Source: Desulfosarcina sp.
GTDB taxonomy: Bacteria; Desulfobacterota; Desulfobacteria; Desulfobacterales; Desulfosarcinaceae
Reading direction: 5' to 3'
Length of the DNA stretch: 19,997 bases
NCBI GenBank assembly: GCA_030642405.1
Contig: DAOWNV010000012.1
Location: 1-19,997 of the forward strand
Shown: positions 7,376 through 15,222 of the stretch, one piece after another
Position numbering within the stretch: the first letter of the stretch is position 1
Layout: every line of letters begins with the position of its first letter
Made by a program: the position numbers and the translations under genes
Notes under the pieces: generated by a model
What the model was told of the DNA's origin: nothing
Database searches by the model: none
What the model saw: only the letters and a program-made list of their open reading frames with translations

Positions 7376-8863
7376 CTATTCTATGGGCAACAGCACCGTA
7401 AAAGTCGTACCTTTATCCGGAACACTGTCCACACGAATCTGCCCGTTGAAGGATTCAACCAATCCCTTGACGATGGGCAAACCCAAACCAGTACCGGTGA
7501 TATAGCGCGTTTTATCATTTTTCACCCGAAAAAACCGGTCGAAAATCTTATTCAGGTATCGTGTTTCGATACCGAAACCATTGTCAATTACTTGAACTCG
7601 AAGGTTGATTCCGGTGGCGTCCATGTTGACCGTAATTTCTCCACCCTCTTGTGTGTAGTTGATCGAATTGGTGATCAGGTTTCCGAAAATACTTTCCAAC
7701 GCCAATGGATCTGCTTTGATCGTAGGCAGAGGCTCTTTGGGGAGTGATAGTGTAAGCATCTGCTTTTTGGTTTTGGCTCTGGTGCCAAGAAAATCAACGA
7801 TATTTTCCAACAATTCTTCCAGTTGAACCGGTTTTGGCTCATGGTGGGTAACCCCGGATTCAATTCTGGACAGATCAAGAAGGTCTCCAATGGTTGAAAT
7901 CAGTCCCTGGGTCTTCTCCTTGGCCCGGGAAAGCAAGTGTTCCTCCGACTCGCCGACTTGGCCCATAAGATCGTTGAGCACGAGGGCCAACTGCTCGTGA
8001 ATGGTAGAAAGCGGACTCCTGAGTTCATGAGAAACCTTAGCTACGAATTCTGATTTTAGTCGGTCCAACACTTTCATATTGGTGATATCGATGATGGTAA
8101 CCACAGCCCCCAGGCACGCGTTTTTTTTACTTAAAACCGGACGCCCCCGTGCCATGAGGAACCTATCATCGCCAACAGAAAATTCGTAGGAGGGAATGTC
8201 GTCAAAATCCACGTGGTCTCCCGAGGAAATTTCGAGAATCAATCGGCACAAACCTTCATCAGAAATAAATGTAGAAACCTGCCCTCCGGTCGTAATCTCT
8301 GGATCGAGGTCTAAAAGACTACCTAAGGCCGGATTCATCAGTACCACCTGACCTTCCGCATTTGTCACGACGATCCCGTTGGGAATCGAATCGATGATGG
8401 TATGGATCCTGCTTTTTTCCGTTCCAAGATCCGCAAGGGTCCGACGCTTCTCGGCTTCCAGTTTTACCGCTTCCCTTTGTAACAATATTTTTTCTTTTGC
8501 TCGGTTGACGACAATTCTCAACTGATCAGGCTCAAAGGGTTTTGAGATAAAATCGTATGCCCCCCGTTTCATGGCTTCAATGGCGGTTTCAATGGTAGCG
8601 AACCCGGTAATGACGACAACCAGAATATCCCGATTCATGGCTTGAATCCGTTTTAGGACCTCCATGCCGTCAATTCCCGGCATCTTTAGATCCAAAAGCA
8701 CAATCGCCACATCTGTCCGGCTGATAATATCCAGACCCTCATTCCCATTTTCTGCGGTAATCGCGCGGCATCCCATGCGGTTTATGATCCGCTCCGACCC
8801 ATCCCTGATGCCTTTTTCATCATCTACAATCAGAATGTTTACGGAATCAGGTGAGGTCTGCAT
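7376..8863 (-). CDS. Hybrid sensor: receiver - PAS - histidine kinase
   Basis: Cytoplasmic signalling protein of 495 residues with no membrane segment. Its order is unusual, with the receiver first: residues 8-120 form a response-regulator domain with acidic pair D14/D15, phospho-acceptor D58 (LLDLKMPG), T86 and K108 (ISKPF). A helical linker (about 121-150) leads to a PAS domain (about 151-262). A HisKA dimerisation domain follows with H279 in KVSHELRSP, then a HATPase domain with N399, DNGFGIE (427-433) and GTGLGL (457-462). All catalytic residues are present. The start at 8863 has AAGGAG six bases upstream; the 32-codon upstream extension lies inside the preceding kinase gene. The first 17 bases overlap that gene's end, so the two are likely translationally coupled. 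Receiver-first hybrids typically accept phosphate from a partner kinase; no DNA-binding output regulator is encoded nearby. Confidence 0.93.
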   Translation of the reverse strand: MQTSPDSVNILIVDDEKGIRDGSERIINRMGCRAITAENGNEGLDIISRTDVAIVLLDLKMPGIDGMEVLKRIQAMNRDILVVVITGFATIETAIEAMKRGAYDFISKPFEPDQLRIVVNRAKEKILLQREAVKLEAEKRRTLADLGTEKSRIHTIIDSIPNGIVVTNAEGQVVLMNPALGSLLDLDPEITTGGQVSTFISDEGLCRLILEISSGDHVDFDDIPSYEFSVGDDRFLMARGRPVLSKKNACLGAVVTIIDITNMKVLDRLKSEFVAKVSHELRSPLSTIHEQLALVLNDLMGQVGESEEHLLSRAKEKTQGLISTIGDLLDLSRIESGVTHHEPKPVQLEELLENIVDFLGTRAKTKKQMLTLSLPKEPLPTIKADPLALESIFGNLITNSINYTQEGGEITVNMDATGINLRVQVIDNGFGIETRYLNKIFDRFFRVKNDKTRYITGTGLGLPIVKGLVESFNGQIRVDSVPDKGTTFTVLLPIE

Positions 8864-10343
8864 GTTCTGCTCCTTTTTCTGTTTCACGGGTAATGGGAAG
8901 TTCGATATTGAAGGTACTGCCACGACCGATAACGCTTTTTGCGCTAATGGAACCGCCATGGTTTTCTATGATACCATAAACCACGCTGAGCCCAAGTCCG
9001 GTTCCTTTTCCCTCTTCTTTGGTTGTGTAAAAAGGTTCGAAAATGTGCTTCAGGTTTTCAGGTGAAATTCCCGCCCCGCTGTCTTTAATTTCGATGAGCA
9101 CCCGATCTTTGGCGGCTGATTCTTTGGTTGTAATGGTGATCGTCCCGGCGCCATCCATTGACTGGGCCGCATTAATAATGATGTTTATGAATACATGGCC
9201 CAACTGCTGGCTGTCCGCCATTACCAAAGGAATAAAGGGAGCTTTGTTTTTGTGTACGGTGATGTTGTGGAACAGAGTTTGGTTTTCTATCAAAAAAAGT
9301 GTCCGATCTATGGCATGATTTATATTAATAGGCTTCATGAAATGGCGTGTTTGCCTTGAAAACTCAAGGAGTTCCTTAACCGTATCCCTGCACCGTTGAG
9401 CATCCTTTATTATCCGATATAGATCCTCTTTGGCATTATCCTCAAGATCGTAATCTTCCAGCATCAGCTTGGTGTAGAGGGTAATCCCCCCCAGCGGATT
9501 GTTTAACTGATGGGCGACACCGGCGGCCAGTTTTCCCAAAGAGGCCATCTTTTCTGATTGGATCAACTGAAGTTGTGTTTCTTCCAGTTTCTTCTGAATA
9601 TGGATCCGCTCCCTTAAGTCATGGAAGAAACCTATGGACCCTGCCTCGTTTCCTTCTTCATCGTAAATGATGGAGGCGTATAGACTAATGGGTATTATTT
9701 TCCCGCTTTTTCCACGTGCCTTGATCCGGTATTTTTTCAACTTCCCCTTGCCGCCGTAACTATCGCTTCTTAATTTTCGCATGATATCTTTGGCGATACC
9801 ATCTTCGTACACATTGACGATGTTAAGGTGCTCCAGCGCCCATTCCACAGAATAACCGGTAACTTCCGCAGCGGCGTCATTAAAAACGACGATTTTCCCC
9901 ATCGAATCCGCAGCCATCACACCGTCACAAGCACTTTGAAGAAGGTTGTATAAAAATCGATTGGCCTGACGCAACTCTTCCTCAAGGCCATCCAAAGCCG
10001 GAAACTCCATTTTAACAACCGCCACAACATTATTACCGTCATCGATTGCAACAGGATAGGCATAGAGACAGGCTCTTTTTTGTTTGCTCAGATTGTCGGA
10101 GGAAATATCGCGGAGGGCGGGTTCTCCCGAGATTATAACTTTCTTGACTGGGCATTTGTCACAGGGATTGGAGCGATCGAAAAACGTTTCATAGCAATGT
10201 TTTCCCAATGGTGACGTCTTATAGCCATTACCTTCTATACCGGCAAAGGCGAGAATGCGATACTCTTCTGAAATGACGACTATTTTTCTATTGAACGCAT
10301 CCAGCGCCTTAAGAAGCAGGTATTGTTCTTTTTCCGTGCGCAT
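8847..10343 (-). CDS. PAS sensor histidine kinase with an N-terminal Cys-x2-Cys sensory domain
   Basis: Soluble 498-residue kinase. Residues about 10-115 form a divergent PAS-like domain with C50 (GKHCYETFF) and C61-x2-C64 (NPCDKCPVKK). This arrangement recurs in sensors of anaerobes and may bind metal or sense redox, which is inference. A second PAS domain spans about 130-245 (SACDGVMAADSMGKIVVFN). A coiled linker leads to the phospho-acceptor H278, in AHQLNNPLGG rather than the usual AHEINNPL. The HATPase domain has N391, DSGAGI (421-426), FEPFYTTKEEGKG and GTGLGL (448-453 region). The start at 10343 has GGAG five bases upstream and leaves about a 46-base leader from the promoter at 10397-10425. 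The in-frame ATG at 10382 would lie only about 8 bases from the predicted transcript start. It overlaps the hybrid-kinase gene by 17 bases. Confidence 0.93.
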   Translation of the reverse strand: MRTEKEQYLLLKALDAFNRKIVVISEEYRILAFAGIEGNGYKTSPLGKHCYETFFDRSNPCDKCPVKKVIISGEPALRDISSDNLSKQKRACLYAYPVAIDDGNNVVAVVKMEFPALDGLEEELRQANRFLYNLLQSACDGVMAADSMGKIVVFNDAAAEVTGYSVEWALEHLNIVNVYEDGIAKDIMRKLRSDSYGGKGKLKKYRIKARGKSGKIIPISLYASIIYDEEGNEAGSIGFFHDLRERIHIQKKLEETQLQLIQSEKMASLGKLAAGVAHQLNNPLGGITLYTKLMLEDYDLEDNAKEDLYRIIKDAQRCRDTVKELLEFSRQTRHFMKPININHAIDRTLFLIENQTLFHNITVHKNKAPFIPLVMADSQQLGHVFINIIINAAQSMDGAGTITITTKESAAKDRVLIEIKDSGAGISPENLKHIFEPFYTTKEEGKGTGLGLSVVYGIIENHGGSISAKSVIGRGSTFNIELPITRETEKGAEHADLT

Positions 10344-10396
10344 CAGGTCTCCGGGATTTGAGGTTACCACATCATTTCTCATAAAACATTCGCGCG

Positions 10397-10425
10397 ATTA
10401 AAAGACAGATTGATTGTGTTGTCAA
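10397..10425 (-). promoter_or_regulatory. Strong sigma70-type promoter for the two-kinase operon
   Basis: On the minus strand, a perfect -35 TTGACA (10425-10420) is followed after exactly 17 bases by TTTAAT (10402-10397, five of six). Transcription would start near 10390. This is one of the best promoter matches in the window. It separates the kinase cluster from the HNH gene that stops at 10472 upstream on the same strand. Confidence 0.7.
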
Positions 10426-10471
10426 CAGATAGTGAGTCGAAACAGGAACGATAAATTAAAAGGCCGCTCTT

Positions 10472-10768
10472 TTATTTGGAATCAAGCGCATTCAGGTATT
10501 CATCCCATTCCATAGGAAGCAGTTGCTTTTTTTTGTTATTGCAGGACTTGCAGGCCGGAACCACATTTCCTTTGGTGCTTTTGCCACCCCTTGCCACTGG
10601 AATGATATGATCCATGGTTAATTCTGATGCCTTGGTGGTCTTTTCGCAGTAATAACAACGACCTTTGGCGCATCGTCGTTTCCACCATTGGGACTTTCGA
10701 AGTTCCCTCGCTTTTCGCCTCTCCCGTTTATAGTCGTCGTCATCCCAGTCGTAGGCAAACGGCTTCAT
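10472..10768 (-). CDS. Small HNH endonuclease-fold protein, coupled to the ATP-grasp gene
   Basis: The ATG at 10768 overlaps the upstream stop as ATGA, with GGAG 8 bases before it, so translation is coupled. An in-frame start at 10819 lies wholly within the neighbour and is less likely. The 98-residue protein has an acidic patch DWDDDDY, then a basic helix KRERRKARELRKSQWWKRR. The zinc-finger HNH core is C38-x2-C41, LTMDHIIPVARGG (D53, H54), KGNVVPACKSCNNKK (N68, C73, C76, N77). This is the HNH/5-methylcytosine-restriction-like ββα-metal fold. Its target is unknown. It is unlike the YajD-type protein at 6842 in core spacing and tail, so the two are not recent duplicates. No phage or restriction genes are adjacent. 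Confidence 0.88.
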   Translation of the reverse strand: MKPFAYDWDDDDYKRERRKARELRKSQWWKRRCAKGRCYYCEKTTKASELTMDHIIPVARGGKSTKGNVVPACKSCNNKKKQLLPMEWDEYLNALDSK

Positions 10769-11631
10769 CGTTGCGCTCCGGTTTTTTCGCGTATCCTTAC
10801 GCCCAGGCTTTCCAACCATCCATCGATTTGTGATTGCAACATCGCGTAAAACGCTTCCGACCCCCCCAGGCCGGTCCTTCCAAAGAAATGATTGATCTCC
10901 AACATCAGGGGTTGTCCGTTGTCTTGGCCGGATTCAGTTGCATTGAAAAGGACATCGAATCCGGCCAGATTGATGTTTGTGTGTCGACAAAAATTACTGA
11001 CTATCGTTGTTCCTTTCTTTTGCAAAAGAGGTTCCGATGTCGTGTCAATGTAAGCACCTTTGGCAACACTGGTACCGAAGGTATAAGGATCTTTTTGAAC
11101 TCTCCAATAGGCCTTCCGTAGCTGACCGATCACAACAACGCGCAATGTCCGCTGGGAACCCGGGATGAATTCTTGAAGGACAAACCCTTTCTGACCGGTT
11201 CGCTCATACGCAGTCACCTTCGCCATAGCAACATCCAAATCGGAGTGGTTCTTCAATAAAAAAACCGTGTCACCTTCTCCTCCCCAATCCAACTTTAGAA
11301 CCAGTGGAAAACCTGTGGCGTCAGCAATCCGACCAAAACGGTTTAACTGTGTTGAATGGTGGAAAATGAAGCTTTTGGGGTGAGGTATCAAGGTTTCCTG
11401 GAACAACCTGGCCTGCCCGGTTTTTCCAGGGTATTGAAAACGAACGTCGTAATTCGGAAAAACATGGGCGCATGCTGCTCTGGCCATACTATAGAGTTCT
11501 TCAGAACATCCCTGGGGCAAAATGACCGCATCCGCCTCACAGATGGTTGCCCGGTCGTTTTCGTCCGGTTTCCGTCCGGCACAAAGAATGTTCGTGTCTG
11601 CTTCATAACAGGGATGGTAAGATACTATCAT
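10765..11631 (-). CDS. ATP-grasp family ligase (RimK/glutathione-synthetase-like)
   Basis: The 288-residue soluble protein has the ATP-grasp layout: a pre-ATP domain (about 1-100), then nucleotide-binding K113 in GFPLVLKLDWGGEGD with the glycine loop, QEFIPG (153-158) as the hinge, LRVVVIG (163-169) as a core strand, NLAGFDVLF (221-229), and the metal-binding E245-x-N247 in LMLEINHFFGRTG. Such enzymes join a carboxylate, activated as acyl phosphate, to an amine or thiol, but the substrate cannot be read from the sequence. The glycine-rich GRTGLGG after E-x-N stands where RimK-type enzymes have SPG. Start 11631 has GAG about 6 bases upstream. It follows era by 40 bases and overlaps the HNH gene by 4 bases. 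No obvious precursor-peptide gene was found next to it. Confidence 0.85.
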   Translation of the reverse strand: MIVSYHPCYEADTNILCAGRKPDENDRATICEADAVILPQGCSEELYSMARAACAHVFPNYDVRFQYPGKTGQARLFQETLIPHPKSFIFHHSTQLNRFGRIADATGFPLVLKLDWGGEGDTVFLLKNHSDLDVAMAKVTAYERTGQKGFVLQEFIPGSQRTLRVVVIGQLRKAYWRVQKDPYTFGTSVAKGAYIDTTSEPLLQKKGTTIVSNFCRHTNINLAGFDVLFNATESGQDNGQPLMLEINHFFGRTGLGGSEAFYAMLQSQIDGWLESLGVRIREKTGAQR

Positions 11632-11671
11632 GATGAACTCTTACAATCCTTATGGGATTTTTTTAAAGCCG

Positions 11672-12586
11672 TCAGTATCCAAACTTGCGCAGCGCCCGCG
11701 TATCATTGGTCCAATTTTTCTGTACCCGAACAAATAGTTTAAGAAAAACCTTGCTCTCAAGCAGCGCCTCAATCTCCTTGCGTGCCCCCTCACCGATCTG
11801 TTTGAGCTTCACCCCCTTTTTGCCGATAACGATGCCTTTTTGGGAATCCCTCTCCACATGAATGGTGGCATGAATGCTGATCAGGGCACCCTTTTTTTTT
11901 GTTTTAAAGGAATCGATCGTTACCATCACAGCATAGGGTATTTCCTGTCCGGTAAGTCGAAAAACCTTCTCACGGATCATTTCGGCGGCAATGAAGCGGG
12001 TGGGCAGATCAGTCAGACTATCCGGAGGAAAAAATGGCGGCCCTTCGGGAAGAGCTTTTTCCATAGCATCTACCAAACGGTCCACTTGCTCTCCGCTCTT
12101 CGCACTGATGGGAATTACGTTGTCAAATGGAAATGCTGAGGACCAAGTTTCGATCTGGGATAAAAGAGGCGGTCGTTTTATTTTATCGATTTTGTTTAAA
12201 GCCAGTAACACCGGCAGTCGTTGCTGGGAAAGCTTCCTTATCAACAGCTGTTCCGAAGACTTATCCGGGGTCTGTGCATCTACTAACAAAAGAATAAGGT
12301 CCGCTTCAGACATAGTAGACCATGCCGCATCGACGATTCGTGTGTTTAAAGGGGTTTTTGCCTGATGAATACCTGGGGTGTCCAAAAAAACCATCTGCGA
12401 TCCGGTTCGGTGGGTTACACCTAAAATCCGATTTCTGGTTGTTTGGGGCTTTTTGGAGGTAATAGAGATTTTCTGACCCAGAATTCTATTTAAAAGGGTC
12501 GATTTTCCAGCATTGGGGGCTCCAAGAATGGCGATGAACCCGGATTTGAAGGCTGCCTGCTTTTCAGTTTCTTTAATAGTGCTCAT
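11672..12586 (-). CDS. era: GTPase Era
   Basis: Essential GTPase that binds the 3' end of 16S rRNA during 30S ribosome assembly, peripheral to the membrane. The 304-residue protein has G1 GAPNAGKST (22-30), the switch PQTTRNRI, G3 DTPG (69-72), G4 NKID (131-134) and a C-terminal type II KH domain with GIVIGKKGVKLKQIG. All hallmarks are intact. The ATG at 12586 has AAAGG about 9 bases upstream. A TTG at 12604 would add six residues. It starts inside the end of engB (14-base overlap), so the two GTPase genes are coupled. Confidence 0.97.
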   Translation of the reverse strand: MSTIKETEKQAAFKSGFIAILGAPNAGKSTLLNRILGQKISITSKKPQTTRNRILGVTHRTGSQMVFLDTPGIHQAKTPLNTRIVDAAWSTMSEADLILLLVDAQTPDKSSEQLLIRKLSQQRLPVLLALNKIDKIKRPPLLSQIETWSSAFPFDNVIPISAKSGEQVDRLVDAMEKALPEGPPFFPPDSLTDLPTRFIAAEMIREKVFRLTGQEIPYAVMVTIDSFKTKKKGALISIHATIHVERDSQKGIVIGKKGVKLKQIGEGARKEIEALLESKVFLKLFVRVQKNWTNDTRALRKFGY

Positions 12587-13166
12587 CGGAAACGGCCTTT
12601 TCAATGGCTGACCACACTTTCTCTTTTCCCTGCCTGGTCTTGCTGGAAAAAAGAATCAGATCAGATAAATTCACTCCTAATACATCGCCTATGGCTGCCT
12701 GTTGTTTTTTTCTAGCAGTTTTTGACAATTTATCCGCTTTGGTTAAAACCAGAATCGACCTTCGCTGGTAAAGCGCCAACCAGTCAATAAAATTTTTTTC
12801 CTCTGGTCCCTGCGTTCTTCGAAGATCCAGAATCAAAACCACGGCTTTCAAGGTATCCCGCCCTTTCAAATAGGTTTCAATCATGGGTCCCCACTTCCGT
12901 CTCACTGATTCGGGAACTTTTGCGTATCCGTAGCCTGGAAGATCTACCAGGGAAACGCTATCATTTACGGAAAAAAAATTAATCAACTGGGTTCTTCCGG
13001 GGGTGGAACTCGTTTTTACCAATCTTTTCCGGTTGACAAGGGTATTGATCAACGACGATTTGCCTACGTTGGAGCGGCCGGCAAAGGCCACTTCCGGTAA
13101 ACGGATTTCGGGGTATTGGGATGGTTTAACTGCGCTGGTGATAAATTCTGCGGATTTTATAATCAT
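12573..13166 (-). CDS. engB: Ribosome-biogenesis GTP-binding protein EngB (YihA/YsxC)
   Basis: Small GTPase of 197 residues needed for late 50S assembly in bacteria where it has been studied; also named YihA or YsxC. It shows G1 GRSNVGKSS (30-38), the conserved TSSTPGRTQ switch (52-60), G3 DLPGYGYA (75-82) and G4 TKAD (142-145), with a G5-like FSSKTRQG near the C-terminus. The signature SNVGKSSLIN and PGYGYA are specific to this family. It starts 15 bases after the aminotransferase stop and its end overlaps era. Confidence 0.96.
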   Translation of the reverse strand: MIIKSAEFITSAVKPSQYPEIRLPEVAFAGRSNVGKSSLINTLVNRKRLVKTSSTPGRTQLINFFSVNDSVSLVDLPGYGYAKVPESVRRKWGPMIETYLKGRDTLKAVVLILDLRRTQGPEEKNFIDWLALYQRRSILVLTKADKLSKTARKKQQAAIGDVLGVNLSDLILFSSKTRQGKEKVWSAIEKAVSDEHY

Positions 13167-13181
13167 TGCTGCTTTCGTTTC

Positions 13182-14324
13182 TCAGTCGCGGTTCTTTATA
13201 TATGTATCCAGGCGGTTGAGGCCTTCCTTGATATTTTCCATGGAGTTGGCGTAGGAAAATCTAAGATATCCTTCTCCGTGTTGGCCGAAATCGATGCCCG
13301 GTGTAACACCAACACAGGCTTTTTCCAGGATGTCGAAAGCAAGAGCATAGGAATCCCTTGAAAGGTGGCGTGCATTGGCAAAAACATAAAACGCACCTGT
13401 CGGTTCCACGGCTATGCCAAATCCCATCTCTTTGAGCCGCCGAATCATAAAAATCCGTCGCTTGTTATAGATTCGCTTCATTCGTGCCACGTCCTCACCG
13501 GACTCCTTTAAGGCAGCAATTCCGGCTTTTTGGATCATGGCATTGGCTGAAATAAAAAAGTTCTGTTGCACTTTCTGGATGGAACGCATGAACTCTTTAG
13601 GTGCAATCAGGTATCCCAGACGCAGCCCGGTCATGGCAAAAAGTTTTGAAAACCCATTAAGGACAAAGGCCTTGTCTGTAAACTCCAGGATCGAGTGTTC
13701 TTTTCCCTCGTAAACCAGCCCGTGGTATATTTCATCGGATACGATCCAGGGTTTCATCCCGGCAATGGTTTCCATCCGTTTGCGAGAAAGGAGGGTGCCT
13801 GTGGGGTTGGAAGGGGAGTTGATAAAAATAGCCTGCGTGTGCTCCGTTAGTTTTTCTTCGATGGATTCCGGACGATATTGAAAGCCGTCTTCTTCAAAAA
13901 CCGGCACCATAACCGGTTCACCCCCCAAAAACTGAATGAAATTAGGGTAACAGGCATAGTGGGGGTCAGATAGAATGACCTGATCTTTGGGTTCCAGCAG
14001 GGCGGCAAAGGTCATGAAGATGGCTGGGGAACTACCTGAGGTAACGACCACTTGATCAGGCTCCACATGCACACCATACGTATTGTAATAATACTCACAG
14101 ATTGCTTCGCGCAACTCTATCATACCCAGGCTGTGGGTATAATGGGTAAAGCCGTCGGTGAGGGCTTTGCAGGCTGCCGTTTTAACACATTCCGGTGTAT
14201 CGAAATCGGGTTCACCCACCTCCAGGTGAATGATATCCTTTCCGTCACACTCTAATGCACAGGCTCGTTCCAATACATCCATGACAATAAAAGAGGTCAT
14301 ATTTTCAGTACGCTTGGATGCCAT
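13182..14324 (-). CDS. Class I/II PLP-dependent aminotransferase (aspartate/aromatic type)
   Basis: Fold-type I aminotransferase of 380 residues. Visible motifs are GEPDFDTP (37-44), SGSSPAI (96-102), NSPSNPTGT (169-177), SDEIYHGLVY (196-205) with D197 and Y200, the PLP lysine K227 in LNGFSKLFAMTG, R235 in GLRLGY and the C-terminal FSYANSMENI with its substrate-carboxylate arginine just before. Such enzymes usually act on aspartate, aromatic or related amino acids. Its position after hisI-hisG suggests a histidinol-phosphate aminotransferase role, but the sequence reads like the general AspC/PatA group rather than HisC, so no symbol is given. The start has AAGGGGG about 5 bases upstream. It lies 22 bases after hisG. 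Confidence 0.93.
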   Translation of the reverse strand: MASKRTENMTSFIVMDVLERACALECDGKDIIHLEVGEPDFDTPECVKTAACKALTDGFTHYTHSLGMIELREAICEYYYNTYGVHVEPDQVVVTSGSSPAIFMTFAALLEPKDQVILSDPHYACYPNFIQFLGGEPVMVPVFEEDGFQYRPESIEEKLTEHTQAIFINSPSNPTGTLLSRKRMETIAGMKPWIVSDEIYHGLVYEGKEHSILEFTDKAFVLNGFSKLFAMTGLRLGYLIAPKEFMRSIQKVQQNFFISANAMIQKAGIAALKESGEDVARMKRIYNKRRIFMIRRLKEMGFGIAVEPTGAFYVFANARHLSRDSYALAFDILEKACVGVTPGIDFGQHGEGYLRFSYANSMENIKEGLNRLDTYIKNRD

Positions 14325-14346
14325 GGATCCCCCTTGTTCTTGAAGT

Positions 14347-15222
14347 CTATATCACCTTGTTCAGCGGATATTCAATAATCCCTTCGGCTCCTTTTTTCAG
14401 TAATTCCGGAATCAAATCCCTCACCACATCGGTCTGTACAACCGTCTCTACTGAAAACCAGTCTGACTGAAACAGGGATGCGACTGTGGGGGCGTTGAGA
14501 CTGGGCAATAGGCCGACCACATTTTCCAGTTTCTCTTTAGGCACGTTCATTTTTATTCCCACCATCTTTTCCCCGAGTAACGCACCTTTCAAAAGGAGGG
14601 CTATCTGTTCGATCTTCTCACGCTTGCGAGGCTCTTCCCATGCCTTTTTGTTGGCGATGAGCTGGGTGTTGGTCTGCATCAATTCGTGGATAATACGAAG
14701 GCCATGGGCTCTGATCGTGCTTCCGGTCTCCGTGACTTCCACAATGGCATCGGCCAGGCCGGAAACTACTTTGGCTTCCGTTGCACCCCAGGAAAACTCT
14801 ATTGTGACATCGATTCCACGCTCTTTGAAATAGCAATCGGTGAAAGACAGGAGTTCGGTGGCTATTTTTTTTCCGTTTAAATCTTCAAGCTGTTTGATCG
14901 GTGAGTCGTAGGGAACGGCCAGCACCCATCTGGCTGGTCGGGCACTGACCTTAGAATAAATAAGGTCTTCCACAACATGGACATCAGAGTTGTTTTCAGC
15001 AATCCAATCCTTTCCCGTAAGCCCGGCATCCAGCGTGCCGTTTTCAACATATCGGGACATCTCCTGGGCTCTGCAAATAGCACAGTCAATGGTTGGATCA
15101 TTGATCTCGGGAAAATAACTTCGATCGTTGACATTGATCGTCCATCCGGACCGTTTGAAAAGGGCAAACGTTGCATTTTGCAAGCTTCCTTTGGGAATGC
15201 CCAACTTTAGTAACGCCGTCAT
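14347..15222 (-). CDS. hisG: ATP phosphoribosyltransferase, long form
   Basis: First step of histidine synthesis: joins PRPP to ATP, giving phosphoribosyl-ATP. The 291-residue length, with a C-terminal regulatory ACT-like region (from about 215, KMVGIKMNVPKEKLENVV), marks the long form, which is inhibited by histidine directly and needs no HisZ. Family motifs include GIPKGSLQ (8-15), CRAQEMSRYVENGTLDAGLTGKDW and ADAIVEVTETGSTIRAHGL. Its ATG overlaps the hisI stop by 4 bases, so translation is coupled. The remaining his genes are not in the window. Confidence 0.97.
   Translation of the reverse strand: MTALLKLGIPKGSLQNATFALFKRSGWTINVNDRSYFPEINDPTIDCAICRAQEMSRYVENGTLDAGLTGKDWIAENNSDVHVVEDLIYSKVSARPARWVLAVPYDSPIKQLEDLNGKKIATELLSFTDCYFKERGIDVTIEFSWGATEAKVVSGLADAIVEVTETGSTIRAHGLRIIHELMQTNTQLIANKKAWEEPRKREKIEQIALLLKGALLGEKMVGIKMNVPKEKLENVVGLLPSLNAPTVASLFQSDWFSVETVVQTDVVRDLIPELLKKGAEGIIEYPLNKVI

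Noticed and set aside
10455..10475. Possible terminator AAAAG/CTTTT after the HNH gene
   Set aside because: The stem is only 5 base pairs, AT-rich, and overlaps the HNH stop codon; it is too weak to call.
6842..10768. Homing endonuclease or mobile intron explanation for the two HNH genes
   Set aside because: Both are short free-standing ORFs without intron cores, inteins or split host genes beside them, and no target-site duplication was seen.
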